Source: Burkholderia sp. L27(2015) (GTDB lineage: Bacteria > Pseudomonadota > Gammaproteobacteria > Burkholderiales > Burkholderiaceae). From it: 64,000 nt of DNA. Under the pieces are notes generated by a model that worked only from the letters and a program-made list of their open reading frames with translations, did no database searches and was not told where the DNA came from. The translations under genes and the position numbers were made by a program. Of the stretch, positions 53,020 to 61,569 are shown piece by piece. The stretch spans positions 365,269 through 429,268 of the forward strand of contig NZ_LMUX01000009.1 in assembly GCF_009765705.1 (NCBI RefSeq), written 5' to 3'. The first letter of the stretch is position 1. Every line of letters starts with the position of its first letter.

Positions 53020-54026
53020 TATCGTTGTCCTAGCAAGGGTGCAAGAAATCGAGCCATCGACTCGCCAACCGTCTTATGTCCCAACGGGGTCATGTGACGA
53101 TCGTTTTGAAAACGGAACGAGCGCCGAACCTCGGCCGCGTGAGTCCAGAGGTCATCGACCACGTGATAGACCGGAACGTTGCTCGCGGCAGCCAGCTCGT
53201 CGAAACGTTTGCGCACATTCGTGTAGCTCGCCGTTTGCTCGACGTGCTGATGCACGGGGATGACCGCGATCACGACCGGCACCTGCAACTCGGAAACCCA
53301 TTGCGCAAGAATGGCCCGCATGAGTTGCCAGCCGGGGCTGTCGGGGGAGTCGTATTCGGGTAGCGGCTGGAAACGTGTGAGTTTCTGTACCTTATCCGTG
53401 AAACTGGGGCCGAGCAGGTTGACCATCCTGCGTGCGGTGGAAACCAGCTCCCCCATGGCATCGTGCGTTTCTTTCGCGACCTCGGTTTTGTACGGAAGGG
53501 GAACCGGTACGCCCATCAGGTTCAATCGACCACCCGGTGCAATTTCGAACCACGGTTTGGGCACATGGATCGATTCGCCCGTGCGGTCGGACCACTCGCG
53601 ATATTTGGCGACATTGCGCTTGATGTTTTCGACGAGCACGCTGATCACCACCGCGTCGTATTCGAGCTTGGGCGCGTATTGCTGGAAAATCAGATATTGC
53701 TGATCGGTACCGCTGCCGCTTAGGCCGAAGTTCAGCACTTCGGTATCTTCAAGCTGTTGTTCGAGGATTTCCGAATAGCGCTTGCCGTTGCTGACGCCAT
53801 CGCCGGCTGTGTAGGAGTCGCCAAAAACGAGCACGCGGAGCGCCTTGGATTTTTTGGGCGTCGCTTCGTGATTGCAACGAAATCCTGCCGCGTTGGTTTT
53901 CACGAGATATCCACCGCCCTCGTGCGGGATCCTGACCTTCAAGTCCGGCACAAACTTGTAGCCCAGGACGTCATCGTGCTGCATGAGCTGTCTGTGCAAA
54001 GACGGGATCCCTGCTTGCGCATCCAT
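53019..54026 (-). CDS. SGNH/GDSL-type hydrolase, copy 1 (335 aa)
   Basis: I start at ATG 54026, which follows a G-rich ribosome-binding region. The SGNH blocks are visible: RVLVFGDSYTAGDG with the Ser nucleophile, NFGLSGSGTDQQYL, SVLVENIKRN, and NDRHMTPLGHKTVG with the Asp and His of the triad. No signal peptide or membrane helix is apparent, so it should be cytoplasmic. SGNH proteins are frequent partners of carbamoyltransferases, where they act as esterases or acyltransferases. A second copy, about three-quarters identical by eye, is encoded at 55557-56579. Confidence 0.87.
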   Translation of the reverse strand: MDAQAGIPSLHRQLMQHDDVLGYKFVPDLKVRIPHEGGGYLVKTNAAGFRCNHEATPKKSKALRVLVFGDSYTAGDGVSNGKRYSEILEQQLEDTEVLNFGLSGSGTDQQYLIFQQYAPKLEYDAVVISVLVENIKRNVAKYREWSDRTGESIHVPKPWFEIAPGGRLNLMGVPVPLPYKTEVAKETHDAMGELVSTARRMVNLLGPSFTDKVQKLTRFQPLPEYDSPDSPGWQLMRAILAQWVSELQVPVVIAVIPVHQHVEQTASYTNVRKRFDELAAASNVPVYHVVDDLWTHAAEVRRSFRFQNDRHMTPLGHKTVGESMARFLAPLLGQR

Positions 54027-54290
54027 TGCTCGGCCCCCCTTTTTTTTACGGGCTTGCCTTGCGCGACAAGCCATCGTTTGTCCTGTTACCGCGTGCCGTC
54101 GACTGCCGAATGACTGAACACCCTTACTGCACGCGCTTTGCTACGAATTCTGTAGGGCATCGGGGCAAGAGAATGTGCGGAAGCACACTATTTACGAGGC
54201 CCATTCTTTGGGGAATCCGGCGCTTTGCGTGTTGCGCCGCAACGACGTCTTTTCGCGTCGGAAAATCCTTCTTTCGCGTCGGAAAATCCC
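54027..54290. other. Intergenic region between the amidohydrolase-like and SGNH genes
   Basis: The 264 bp carry the tandem repeat at 54251-54289 and the ribosome-binding region of the SGNH gene. GGGGGG near 54033-54038 lies upstream of the ATG. No gene or clear promoter was found. Confidence 0.4.
54251..54289. repeat. Two copies of an 18-bp direct repeat, period 21 bp
   Basis: TTTCGCGTCGGAAAATCC occurs at 54251-54268 and 54272-54289 without mismatch. The pair ends directly at the stop codon of the amidohydrolase-like gene, upstream of the SGNH and carbamoyltransferase genes. A spacing of two helical turns suits a protein binding site. Confidence 0.7.
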
Positions 54291-55451
54291 TCACACCTGA
54301 GCCAACTCCCCCACGACAGCCCCATCCACGACGACCGGCCGCCCATCGATCAATACGTGGCGCGGCCGCCCACTGACCAGCAGTTTGATGAAATACAGAC
54401 TGTCACGACCGCCGTGCAAATCGGCGGGCCGGCTGAATAAACACAGGTCGGCTCGCATCTCCGGCGCGATTGCACCGATGTCGCCGATACCCAACGCCAG
54501 CGCCGCGGAATGGGTCAGGGAATCGACCAGTGCGTTGCATGTCTGCGTCACGTTTTCAGATCGATGCATGAGCGACATCGATGAGAGGAGCAGCGACGCA
54601 TACCGATTCAAATCGGCGATGGCATCCCTATTGATGGAGAGCCCCACCGCGCGGTCCTTCAACCAGAGCATCGTGCCGTGCTGCTCGATCAACGGCGTGC
54701 TCATCGCTTCCGGTGCGCAGACGAGATTCGCGGCGGAGTCGCGCAACATGATGGCGTCGCGCCGGGAAAGCTGGGAAAGCTCGAAAACCGTCGTATCGCT
54801 GCGCAAGATCGCCAGGTACGAGAGCAAGCCAATTTCCGTAAAAAAGCGTGTTTCCTTGTAGTTGTCCGCTTCGCTTTTGGTTCGCGACAAGCGAACGCAG
54901 AGCCTGCGGCCCAGACGCTGCGCGATTGCGTCGACCGCCAAGAGAGACGCCGCCGACCAGATCTCTCCAGGAACAAGCGCCGGAAAGACTGTGTAGTTGT
55001 AGTACGCATTGGCATTGGCGGCGCGCTCGAATGCCTCCACGGCCTGGCGGTTGACACCGGTGCCTGAGCGCTGCGCGTCAGCTTCGCCCAATTCGACGTA
55101 AATCAGCCGTCTTACGCCTTCGCTGTGTGCGAACGTGTCGAAATCGGGCAGACCTTGATGAAACGCCCCGGCTGTCGTGATTCCGCAGCGAGCCAGTTCG
55201 TGCGCATGCGTATTCCAGTCGCATGGGCCGAGGCCGACATCGGGATTCACCAAGCCCGGTACGCACACGATCTCGTGGCCGGGGAGAATATTCGTGCGCC
55301 GCGATGTTTTTGGCGGCAGGATATGTTTTATCCGGGAGCCGTCGATTTCCAGGTCGCCACGTACAAAGCTATACGTCGTCGAATTGAAGTACAGGGTGTC
55401 GGTTATGACCCATTGCGTTGCTCTGGAAGACAGTTCATCGAAAATGCGCAT
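54291..55451 (-). CDS. Amidohydrolase-fold protein without metal ligands (386 aa)
   Basis: The overall layout is that of the cytosine-deaminase/ATZ-TRZ branch: small beta domain (DGSRIKHILPP), entry to the barrel HEIVCVPGLVNPDVGLGPCD, and the C-terminal DLHGGRDSLYFIKLLVSGRP, VLIDGRPVVVDGAVV. But the catalytic motifs are changed. The usual NxHxH reads NPDVG; the barrel His after strand 5 lies in CVRLSRTKSEADN; the next His falls in VFELSQLSRRDA; and the GTD aspartate region reads GLSINRDAIADL. So no metal site can be drawn. It may be a pseudoenzyme with a binding or structural role, or use another chemistry. It lies between two SGNH genes. Confidence 0.72.
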   Translation of the reverse strand: MRIFDELSSRATQWVITDTLYFNSTTYSFVRGDLEIDGSRIKHILPPKTSRRTNILPGHEIVCVPGLVNPDVGLGPCDWNTHAHELARCGITTAGAFHQGLPDFDTFAHSEGVRRLIYVELGEADAQRSGTGVNRQAVEAFERAANANAYYNYTVFPALVPGEIWSAASLLAVDAIAQRLGRRLCVRLSRTKSEADNYKETRFFTEIGLLSYLAILRSDTTVFELSQLSRRDAIMLRDSAANLVCAPEAMSTPLIEQHGTMLWLKDRAVGLSINRDAIADLNRYASLLLSSMSLMHRSENVTQTCNALVDSLTHSAALALGIGDIGAIAPEMRADLCLFSRPADLHGGRDSLYFIKLLVSGRPRHVLIDGRPVVVDGAVVGELAQV

Positions 55452-55556
55452 TTACCCACCCGTATCCGCTCGTCTAGCCGATTTTTCAGCTAATTTGTCT
55501 GGTCGCGCGCCCGATGCGTCTGAGGTCGCAGGGCAACGCGAAGTCCATCGTGCTCT

Positions 55557-56579
55557 TTAGCGCTGTCGTGGCTCCAGTGGCTCCAGTAAGGGGGCGAGGA
55601 CTCGGGCCAGCGACTCGCCCACCGTTTTATGTCCCAATGGCGTCAAATGACAGTCGCTTCGAAAACGGAACGATCGTCTGATCTTCGCGGCGTGGGGCCA
55701 GAGATCGTCGACCAGGTGATAAACCGGGACATCGCTGGCCGTGGCCAGTTCGTCAAAACGTTTGCGTACATTCGTGTAGCTCGCGGTGCGTTCGACATGC
55801 TGATACACGGGTATCACCGCAATCACGACGGGGACGTGCAACTCGGACACCCATTGGGCAAGAATGGCCCGCATGAGGCGCCAGCCGTGGCTATCGGCCG
55901 AATCGTATTCGGGAAGCGGCTGATATCGCGTCAGCTTCTGGACGGTGTCCTTGAAACCCGGGCCGAACTTGTTGATTATTTTCCGTGCGTTGGAAAGGAG
56001 TTCGCCTTTGCTGTCGGGGATTTCTTCCTCTGATTCATTGGTATATTGAAGCGGAACCGGCACGCCCATCAGGTTTAACCCGCCGCCCGGCGATATCTCG
56101 AACCACGGTTTGGGCATGTAGATTGCCTCACCGGCCTCGTCGGCCGATTCCCTATATTTCGCGACGTTGCGCTTGATATTCTCGGCGAGCACGCTGATGA
56201 CCACCGCGTCGTAGTCGAGCTTATGGGCGTATTGCTGGAAAATCAGATATTGCTGATCGGTGCCACTATTGCTGAGCCCGAAGTTCAGGACTTCCGTGTC
56301 TTCGAGCTGCTGTTCGAGGATTTCCGAATAGCGGTGGCCGTTGCTCACGCCGTCGCCTGCAGTGTAGGAATCGCCAAAGACAAGAACGCGGTGTGCCCTG
56401 GACTTCGGGGACATCACTTCGCGATTGCACCGAAAGCCTTCCCGGTTGGTCTTCACCCGGTACCCACCGCCTTCATGCGCGATTCTGACGTTCAAACCGG
56501 GCACAAACCTGTAGCCCAGGATCTCGTCGTGCTGCATCAGCGGCAAGTACACCGGCCGGATCTCCGTGCGCGCATTCAT
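55557..56579 (-). CDS. SGNH/GDSL-type hydrolase, copy 2 (340 aa)
   Basis: ATG 56579 has GGGAG with a 7-nt spacer. The blocks match copy 1: HRVLVFGDSYTAGDG, NFGLSNSGTDQQYLIFQQYA, ENIKRNVAKYRE, and SDCHLTPLGHKTVGESLARV with the Asp/His pair. Long identical stretches such as NGxRYSEILEQQLEDTEVLN and MRAILAQWVSEL show recent duplication or gene conversion between the copies. It is the first gene of the putative operon that leads through the amidohydrolase-like gene to the carbamoyltransferase. No signal peptide is seen. Confidence 0.87.
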   Translation of the reverse strand: MNARTEIRPVYLPLMQHDEILGYRFVPGLNVRIAHEGGGYRVKTNREGFRCNREVMSPKSRAHRVLVFGDSYTAGDGVSNGHRYSEILEQQLEDTEVLNFGLSNSGTDQQYLIFQQYAHKLDYDAVVISVLAENIKRNVAKYRESADEAGEAIYMPKPWFEISPGGGLNLMGVPVPLQYTNESEEEIPDSKGELLSNARKIINKFGPGFKDTVQKLTRYQPLPEYDSADSHGWRLMRAILAQWVSELHVPVVIAVIPVYQHVERTASYTNVRKRFDELATASDVPVYHLVDDLWPHAAKIRRSFRFRSDCHLTPLGHKTVGESLARVLAPLLEPLEPRQR

Positions 56580-56650
56580 TGGTTCGCTCCCTCTTTCTCG
56601 CGCGGGTGGCATTGCTCAACGCGCGGGCATCCACCGCCTGGGCTTGCCCG

Positions 56651-56695
56651 GGGTTGCCTGGGTTGCCTGGGTTGCCTGGGTTGCCTGGGTTGCCT
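56651..56695. repeat. Five perfect tandem copies of the 9-mer GGGTTGCCT
   Basis: The copies start at 56651, 56660, 56669, 56678 and 56687. They lie 72 bp upstream of the SGNH copy 2 start and 168 bp before the next gene, in the shared promoter region. The unit length permits copy-number change by slippage, which would shift promoter spacing by 9 bp per copy. Confidence 0.9.
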
Positions 56696-56862
56696 CGTTA
56701 CCCCCGCATACACGCATTGCGCCGCTACGCTTATCTGTGGATTAATTCTGTAGAGCTGCGGCAGGGGGGGATGTGCGGAGACGCACAGTTGAGGCGAGTG
56801 TGGGAACTACGCATCAGTTGTGGTACGACTCGAGCACCGTACGACTAAAGCGAGGATAGACA

Positions 56863-57390
56863 ATGAAGTCGACAATCAGGTTGATCGTTTATTGCGGGCT
56901 ATTCCTCGTCGGTGTCGACAGTGTGTTTGCCGACGACACGTTAAAGAACCGAGGTAACGATCCGTTCTTTCAAATATCGAATGCACTGGCCGAATGCCCG
57001 GTACCGCTGGGACCGCTAATTACCGAGCAGCAATGGTTGGGCGAGTCGCACTACCGCGTCGAACGCGGTAACAGTTGCTGGGTCGAGGGGCGCTGTCGCT
57101 TGTCGAACTCCTACAACTACGACGCGGAGATTGCCGTGGCAGTGCAACGTCGGCTGACCAGCATCGCGGCGACCACTCATTGGAAAGACCAGACCTCCCT
57201 GTGGCTGGTGCTGCAGCGGCGCTTTATCTACCTGCAAGGCTGCGTGTCGCCGGATTTCGACAAGAAGACGTTCTTGTTCGAGCTGGCCAAGACTGCAGAT
57301 GTCGATCAGGTTGTCGACCAGACCATGGTCGGTGTCACCGATACGAAAAACCCTTACCCCGTTGCCCCCGGCGCCCGGCTGCCGCAGTAG
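56863..57390 (+). CDS. Exported BON-like domain protein (175 aa)
   Basis: A signal peptide (residues 1-23, ending DSVFA) precedes a short domain with RGNDPFFQISNALAECPVPL and a Cys pair in ERGNSCWVEGRCRLSNSYNY. Residues 85-165 resemble a BON domain: EIAVAVQRRLTSIAATTHWK, LWLVLQRRFIYLQGCVSPDF and AKTADVDQVVDQTMVGV. BON proteins sit in the periplasm or outer membrane and bind phospholipid. Such genes occur in Burkholderia as hypothetical BON proteins; the role is unknown. The gene is monocistronic. Confidence 0.75.
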   Translation: MKSTIRLIVYCGLFLVGVDSVFADDTLKNRGNDPFFQISNALAECPVPLGPLITEQQWLGESHYRVERGNSCWVEGRCRLSNSYNYDAEIAVAVQRRLTSIAATTHWKDQTSLWLVLQRRFIYLQGCVSPDFDKKTFLFELAKTADVDQVVDQTMVGVTDTKNPYPVAPGARLPQ

Positions 57391-57619
57391 TGGTTCCAGA
57401 ACGATTGCGCTCGCGGGAAAAAATACTGAGTCACATAGATTTGAGATTTGACACTTTGCGGGGTCGAAGTGCGGGGCGCATAATCGTCACCTCGACGTGC
57501 GCGTTGAAGCCGTGGGCAGACTGAGCTCCGCCAAAAAGCAATCGCACGGCCCAACTTGGCATGCCCTGCGAGTTGGCCACGACCGGTGGCCAGAAGAAAG
57601 GGTCGCACCACACAACAGG

Positions 57620-58867
57620 ATGCCCGAGCCCGTGTTACAAGACGATATCGCGGCAATCGCTCGGATCGACGCGGTGCCCAGGATTTTGGACGTTGTGTGC
57701 CGCACGACCGGCATGGGCTTCGCCGCGGTCGCACGGGTGACCGAAGATCGGTGGATCGCCTGCAGTGTCCTGGATAAAATCAATTTTGGCTTGGCAGCCG
57801 GTGGCGAACTCGAAGTCAGTACGACCATTTGCGATGCGATCCGCGACCTCGGCCAGCCCGTGGTCATCGACAACGTCGCCGAGGATCCGGTTTACTGCAA
57901 CCATCACACCCCAATGATGTATGGCTTTCAAAGCTATATATCGATGCCCATCTTTCGGCGCGACGGCTCATTCTTCGGCACCCTGTGCGCGATCGACCCT
58001 CGCCCCAATCGGGTCGATACGCCGGAAACGATCGAAACGTTTCGGCTTTTCGCGGACCTGATCGCTTTCCATCTCGACGCCGCACAAGCTGTCGAGGCGA
58101 GCGGGCGCGAGCTTTACGACGCGCGCGAACGCCAGAAGGGGGAGCGGGCGCAACTGGCGAGCAGCGAAGCCGCGCTGCTCGATGAACGTCAAAGTTCGGA
58201 GCTACGCGAACAATTCATTGCCGTTCTGGGGCATGACCTGCGCAACCCCCTGTCGTCGATCGCGGCAGGCGTTTCGTTCATCAGCAAGGCGCCGGGGCAT
58301 CCAAAAGTACCGGCAATGCTGGCGATCATGGAAAAGAGCGTCGCCCGCATGTCAGATTTGATAGCGTATCTGCTGGATCTGGCACGGGGGCGGCTGGGCG
58401 ATGGGATAGTGCTGGAACGCAATGCAGACCAGCCGATCGGGCCCGAGCTCGAGCATGTGGTCGACGAACTTCGCGCGGCTTGGCCGGCACGCGTGATCGA
58501 CGCGAAAATAGAGGTGACCGAGCCGGTTTGCTGCGATCGCGCTCGTATCGCGCAACTCTTGTCGAATCTCGTGTCGAACGCCTTGACTCACGGTGCGCAG
58601 AATCAGCCTGTTGCCGTTGCCGTCGTGGTGTCCGACGATCGGCGCTTCCTTGAGCTGTCGGTTGAAAACAGCGGCCCCGCCATTCCACGCGATGCGATGG
58701 CCAGCCTGTTTCAGCCGTTCTTCCGCTCGGGTGTGCGCAGCAGCCAGCAAGGCCTTGGGTTGGGACTCTACATCGCTGCGGAAATCGCGCGCGCGCATGG
58801 CGGCGCGCTCGACGTAACGTCTACTGCAGAACTTACGCGCTTCACGTTCCGCATGCCGTTGGGCTGA
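57620..58867 (+). CDS. GAF-domain sensor histidine kinase (415 aa)
   Basis: The ATG at 57620 gives a product starting just before the GAF domain; a GTG at 57497 would add 41 residues of no clear character. The GAF part (about 20-170) contains QPVVIDNVAEDPVYCNH, SYISMPIFRRDGSFFGTLCA and FRLFADLIAFHLD. The kinase core follows: H-box LGHDLRNPLSSIAAG, N-box LLSNLVSNALTHGAQN and G-box GLGLGLYIAAEIARAHGG. No membrane helix is present, so it senses a cytosolic signal or light via a bound ligand. No response regulator gene is adjacent. Confidence 0.92.
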   Translation: MPEPVLQDDIAAIARIDAVPRILDVVCRTTGMGFAAVARVTEDRWIACSVLDKINFGLAAGGELEVSTTICDAIRDLGQPVVIDNVAEDPVYCNHHTPMMYGFQSYISMPIFRRDGSFFGTLCAIDPRPNRVDTPETIETFRLFADLIAFHLDAAQAVEASGRELYDARERQKGERAQLASSEAALLDERQSSELREQFIAVLGHDLRNPLSSIAAGVSFISKAPGHPKVPAMLAIMEKSVARMSDLIAYLLDLARGRLGDGIVLERNADQPIGPELEHVVDELRAAWPARVIDAKIEVTEPVCCDRARIAQLLSNLVSNALTHGAQNQPVAVAVVVSDDRRFLELSVENSGPAIPRDAMASLFQPFFRSGVRSSQQGLGLGLYIAAEIARAHGGALDVTSTAELTRFTFRMPLG

Positions 58868-58957
58868 GCGTTCGATTCGAAACGACGATCTGATCGACCA
58901 ACGCGCGCATCTTCAGCGCATGCGCGAATGTCGGTGCGACAGTGGTGTCTTCCTGCA

Positions 58958-60409
58958 CTATCGTCGCCATACCGTGCGCGACGTCATCACGACCGAACAA
59001 ATCAATGCGTATATCGCTAGCGAGCCGGCCACGATCGCGGCCAAGCCGAACATACCGACGCCGAAAAACTTGACTGCGATCCAACCCAATCCGGCCGCCA
59101 CCACCATGCGAGCCGTTACGCCGAGGAATGGCCACAGCACATGGCTAGCCCCTTGCGCCGCAAAGGAGATGACAAAGCCAACCGCCAGGAACCCATAGGC
59201 CGGGGCTACCACATGCAGGTAAGTGGCCGCGGGCCCCACCACCGAGGGATCGTGGCTGAAGAGGTGCAGCCACAACGAGGGGAAAATCGCAACGATCAAG
59301 CCTATGGTTTCCGTAATGCCAACGCCGACCAAGGTGGACACCCACGTGATTTGCCTGGCGCGTGCCACGTGTCCCGCGCCGATGTTGACGCCGACCATGG
59401 TGAGGACCGCGGACGACAAGCCGAACAGGATCGGGGTCATGACATAGTCGAAGCGCGATGCGATGCCGTAAGCCGCAAGTGCGCTGGTGCCGAAAAGTCC
59501 GGCCGCACCGGTCAGCAGGATCACGGTCAGATTGGTCTGGATGGTATTGAGCGCGGTGGGCAAGCCGACTTTCAAAATATCCGCGAAAAGCCTGCGCTCC
59601 AGCGGGGCCCACTTCAACTTCAGCCCAGAGCGGCCCGTAGCCATGTAGGCCAGTAGCGCCAGCATCGCGAAACCGTAATAGATCGCGAATGCGAACCCGG
59701 CTCCGGCTATTCCCATACGCGGGATCGGGCCGAAACCGAAAATCAGCGCCGGCGATGCGGGGATCATCACGAGCGCGCCGATCAGCGTTACCGTGGCGGG
59801 CACCTTCACATTGCCCGATCCGCGCATTGCCGCCGCGAGCAGGTTGACCACCCACACCGCAATCGAGGCCGCGAACAGGTTGTCCGAATACGTGAGCGCC
59901 GCGGCAAGTGCGCCGCTCCTGCCGCCGAGCAGGTGATACATCGCGGGACCAGCCCAGATCACGCCTACCGTGAACACCGCCCCGACGACGACCGCGAGCA
60001 CGATAGCGTGCAAGACCAGCGCATCGGCGTCGTCCTTCTGACCACGCCCCACAGCCCGCGCGACGGCCGAGGCCACCCCGCTGCCCAGGCCGCCTCCGGA
60101 CATGGTCATCATCAACATGAACACGGGAAAGACCAGTGCGATGCCGGCGAGCGCTTGCGTACCGAGGAAGCCGACATAGAACGCTTCGACTATGTTGACC
60201 GCGGTTTGCGCCAGCAATACGGTCAACGTTGGCAAGGCCAACTTGAGCAGCGTCGGCACGATCGGGCCTTCGAGCATCGCCTGGCGCATCGCCGATTTAC
60301 GCTCGACGCTGGATGGCTTGTCGATGGAAGAGGGCGTCGCGAGGCTGGGCGTCTCCTCGATCGCGGTAGGTTGGGCGGCAGTCGCCAATTCGGTCATGCG
60401 TGATTCCAT
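58958..60409 (-). CDS. MATE-family efflux transporter (483 aa)
   Basis: About twelve helices follow a 45-residue hydrophilic N-terminus. The MATE opening is GPIVPTLLKLALPTLTVLLA, then VEAFYVGFLGTQALAGIALV; a repeat of the same pattern begins RRLFADILKVGLPTALNTIQ in the second half, as expected of the two-bundle fold. Members expel cationic drugs or metabolites with sodium or proton. The gene is divergent from a TetR regulator, and paired operator-like sites lie at its promoter, so its expression is probably drug-inducible. An ATG at 60397 is an alternative start. Confidence 0.93.
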   Translation of the reverse strand: MESRMTELATAAQPTAIEETPSLATPSSIDKPSSVERKSAMRQAMLEGPIVPTLLKLALPTLTVLLAQTAVNIVEAFYVGFLGTQALAGIALVFPVFMLMMTMSGGGLGSGVASAVARAVGRGQKDDADALVLHAIVLAVVVGAVFTVGVIWAGPAMYHLLGGRSGALAAALTYSDNLFAASIAVWVVNLLAAAMRGSGNVKVPATVTLIGALVMIPASPALIFGFGPIPRMGIAGAGFAFAIYYGFAMLALLAYMATGRSGLKLKWAPLERRLFADILKVGLPTALNTIQTNLTVILLTGAAGLFGTSALAAYGIASRFDYVMTPILFGLSSAVLTMVGVNIGAGHVARARQITWVSTLVGVGITETIGLIVAIFPSLWLHLFSHDPSVVGPAATYLHVVAPAYGFLAVGFVISFAAQGASHVLWPFLGVTARMVVAAGLGWIAVKFFGVGMFGLAAIVAGSLAIYALICSVVMTSRTVWRR

Positions 60410-60412
60410 TAA

Positions 60413-60450
60413 AGTATGATCGTAATTCTATATTGCAGTATGATCATAAT
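60413..60450. promoter_or_regulatory. Paired TetR-type operators before the MATE pump
   Basis: AGTATGATCGTAAT (60413-60426) and AGTATGATCATAAT (60437-60450) are direct repeats 24 bp apart. The second contains TATGATCATA, a perfect 10-bp palindrome; the first has one mismatch. They begin 4 bp upstream of the MATE start, in the divergent region shared with the TetR gene. Confidence 0.65.
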
Positions 60451-60623
60451 CTAATTCGTGCCGGCCGGTCGCCATATTTTGTTCTGTAGAATGAAATTCA
60501 CCTCTGCGGTGGGCTGTTTAACGGGGGGCGAGCGGCGGGCTGCCGGGCTGGCGCCGTGCTGGAATCGTGTACAGCCAGAGGGTGTTTGGCGCGACCAATA
60601 TTTTCGAAGTAAGGGACTAGAGC

Positions 60624-61199
60624 ATGCGTTACGAAAAGGGCCATAACGACACCACGCGTCAACGCATCATCGAGGGAGCTGCGCGGCGTTTTCGCGAGCA
60701 AGGTGTCGCGGCTGCGGGGGTGGCAGCGGTCATGTCCGATGCGGGTCTGACCAATGGCGCCTTCTACACGCACTTCGAATCCAAGGAAGATTTGTTCTGC
60801 AACGTCTTGCAGACCTTGCTGGAAAGGCGCGTCGAATTGCTGCAGGCATCGATCGATAAGGGCGGATTGGAAGGGGCCGTTGGAATTTACCTGAGTGCGC
60901 GTCATCGAGATACGCCGGGCAAGGGCTGTGCGACCGCGGCACTCGCGGCTGAGGTTGCGCGCCACCCGAAGCCTACGCGCGAGATTTTCACCGCCAGAAT
61001 AGTCGCGATTATCGACTTGATGGCGGCGCAATTACCGCCCAACTCGACGCGATCGCAGCGCAGCGACGCGATCGCGTTATATGGAATGATGATCGGAACG
61101 CTACAGCTCGCGCGCGCCGTGAGCGACCGGCAATTTTCCGACGAGATTCTCGAAAGTGGTATCCAGGCCGCTCTTGCTTTGATCGCGCGCGATGCTTAG
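60624..61199 (+). CDS. TetR/AcrR-family transcriptional regulator (191 aa)
   Basis: The HTH is complete: TRQRIIEGAARRFREQGVAA and AAVMSDAGLTNGAFYTHFES with the usual KEDLF after it. The ligand domain holds Cys residues at GKGCATAALAAEVARHPKPT, a motif of the TetR_C group near AcrR-like regulators. It is divergent from the MATE pump and probably represses it by the sites at 60413-60450. Confidence 0.93.
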   Translation: MRYEKGHNDTTRQRIIEGAARRFREQGVAAAGVAAVMSDAGLTNGAFYTHFESKEDLFCNVLQTLLERRVELLQASIDKGGLEGAVGIYLSARHRDTPGKGCATAALAAEVARHPKPTREIFTARIVAIIDLMAAQLPPNSTRSQRSDAIALYGMMIGTLQLARAVSDRQFSDEILESGIQAALALIARDA

Positions 61200-61569
61200 C
61201 AAGACGGGGCCCGCCGCTATTTATCTCCCAAGGCGCGCGTCTTCGTCGATTTTTTGGCGGAACATCTGTTTCCCAAGGACGTGCCCAACGCCAACAAAAG
61301 CGACCCGCCATCCGGGTCGGCCGGCTTAGCAAAGCCCGAAAAATAACGTACACGCCAGTCAACGCTCACTCAGAACCATCATAAAAGCGTCCCGGGCGTT
61401 AAATATTGTTCGCGCTTTGCCGTAAACAAGATTGGGGTCTCGTTACGCGGCTCATTCGAAGTGCACCCACTCATAGCCGCTGTCCGCATGCCGGATGGAT
61501 AGGCATAAAAGCGCCGTTTGCGTTTCGCGGACGGTGCCACACGACTGATCAAGAAAAAAGGGCTTCACA
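61200..61569. other. 370-bp intergenic region before the chemoreceptor
   Basis: CGACCCG-CCATCC-GGGTCG-type hairpin (61301-61319) is the only structure I noted; it has no T-run on the plus strand. No supported gene or promoter was found. Confidence 0.4.

Noticed and set aside
52363-53097. Open frame of 244 codons on the plus strand
   Set aside because: It is antisense to the carbamoyltransferase gene and shows no recognisable domain.
55180-55215. HAH triplet in the amidohydrolase-like protein as the metal-binding HxH
   Set aside because: In the family the HxH follows PGLVN directly; here that place reads PDVG, and HAH lies about 15 residues later in the predicted helix.
56223-56753. Plus-strand frame with a repeated Gly-Cys-Leu tail
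   Set aside because: It is antisense to the SGNH copy 2 gene; the repeat in the protein only reflects the 9-mer DNA repeat at 56651-56695.
61301-61319. Hairpin CGACCCG/CGGGTCG as a terminator of the TetR gene
   Set aside because: It is 100 bp from the stop and has no T-run on the plus strand; the T-rich flank is on the other strand, where no gene ends.
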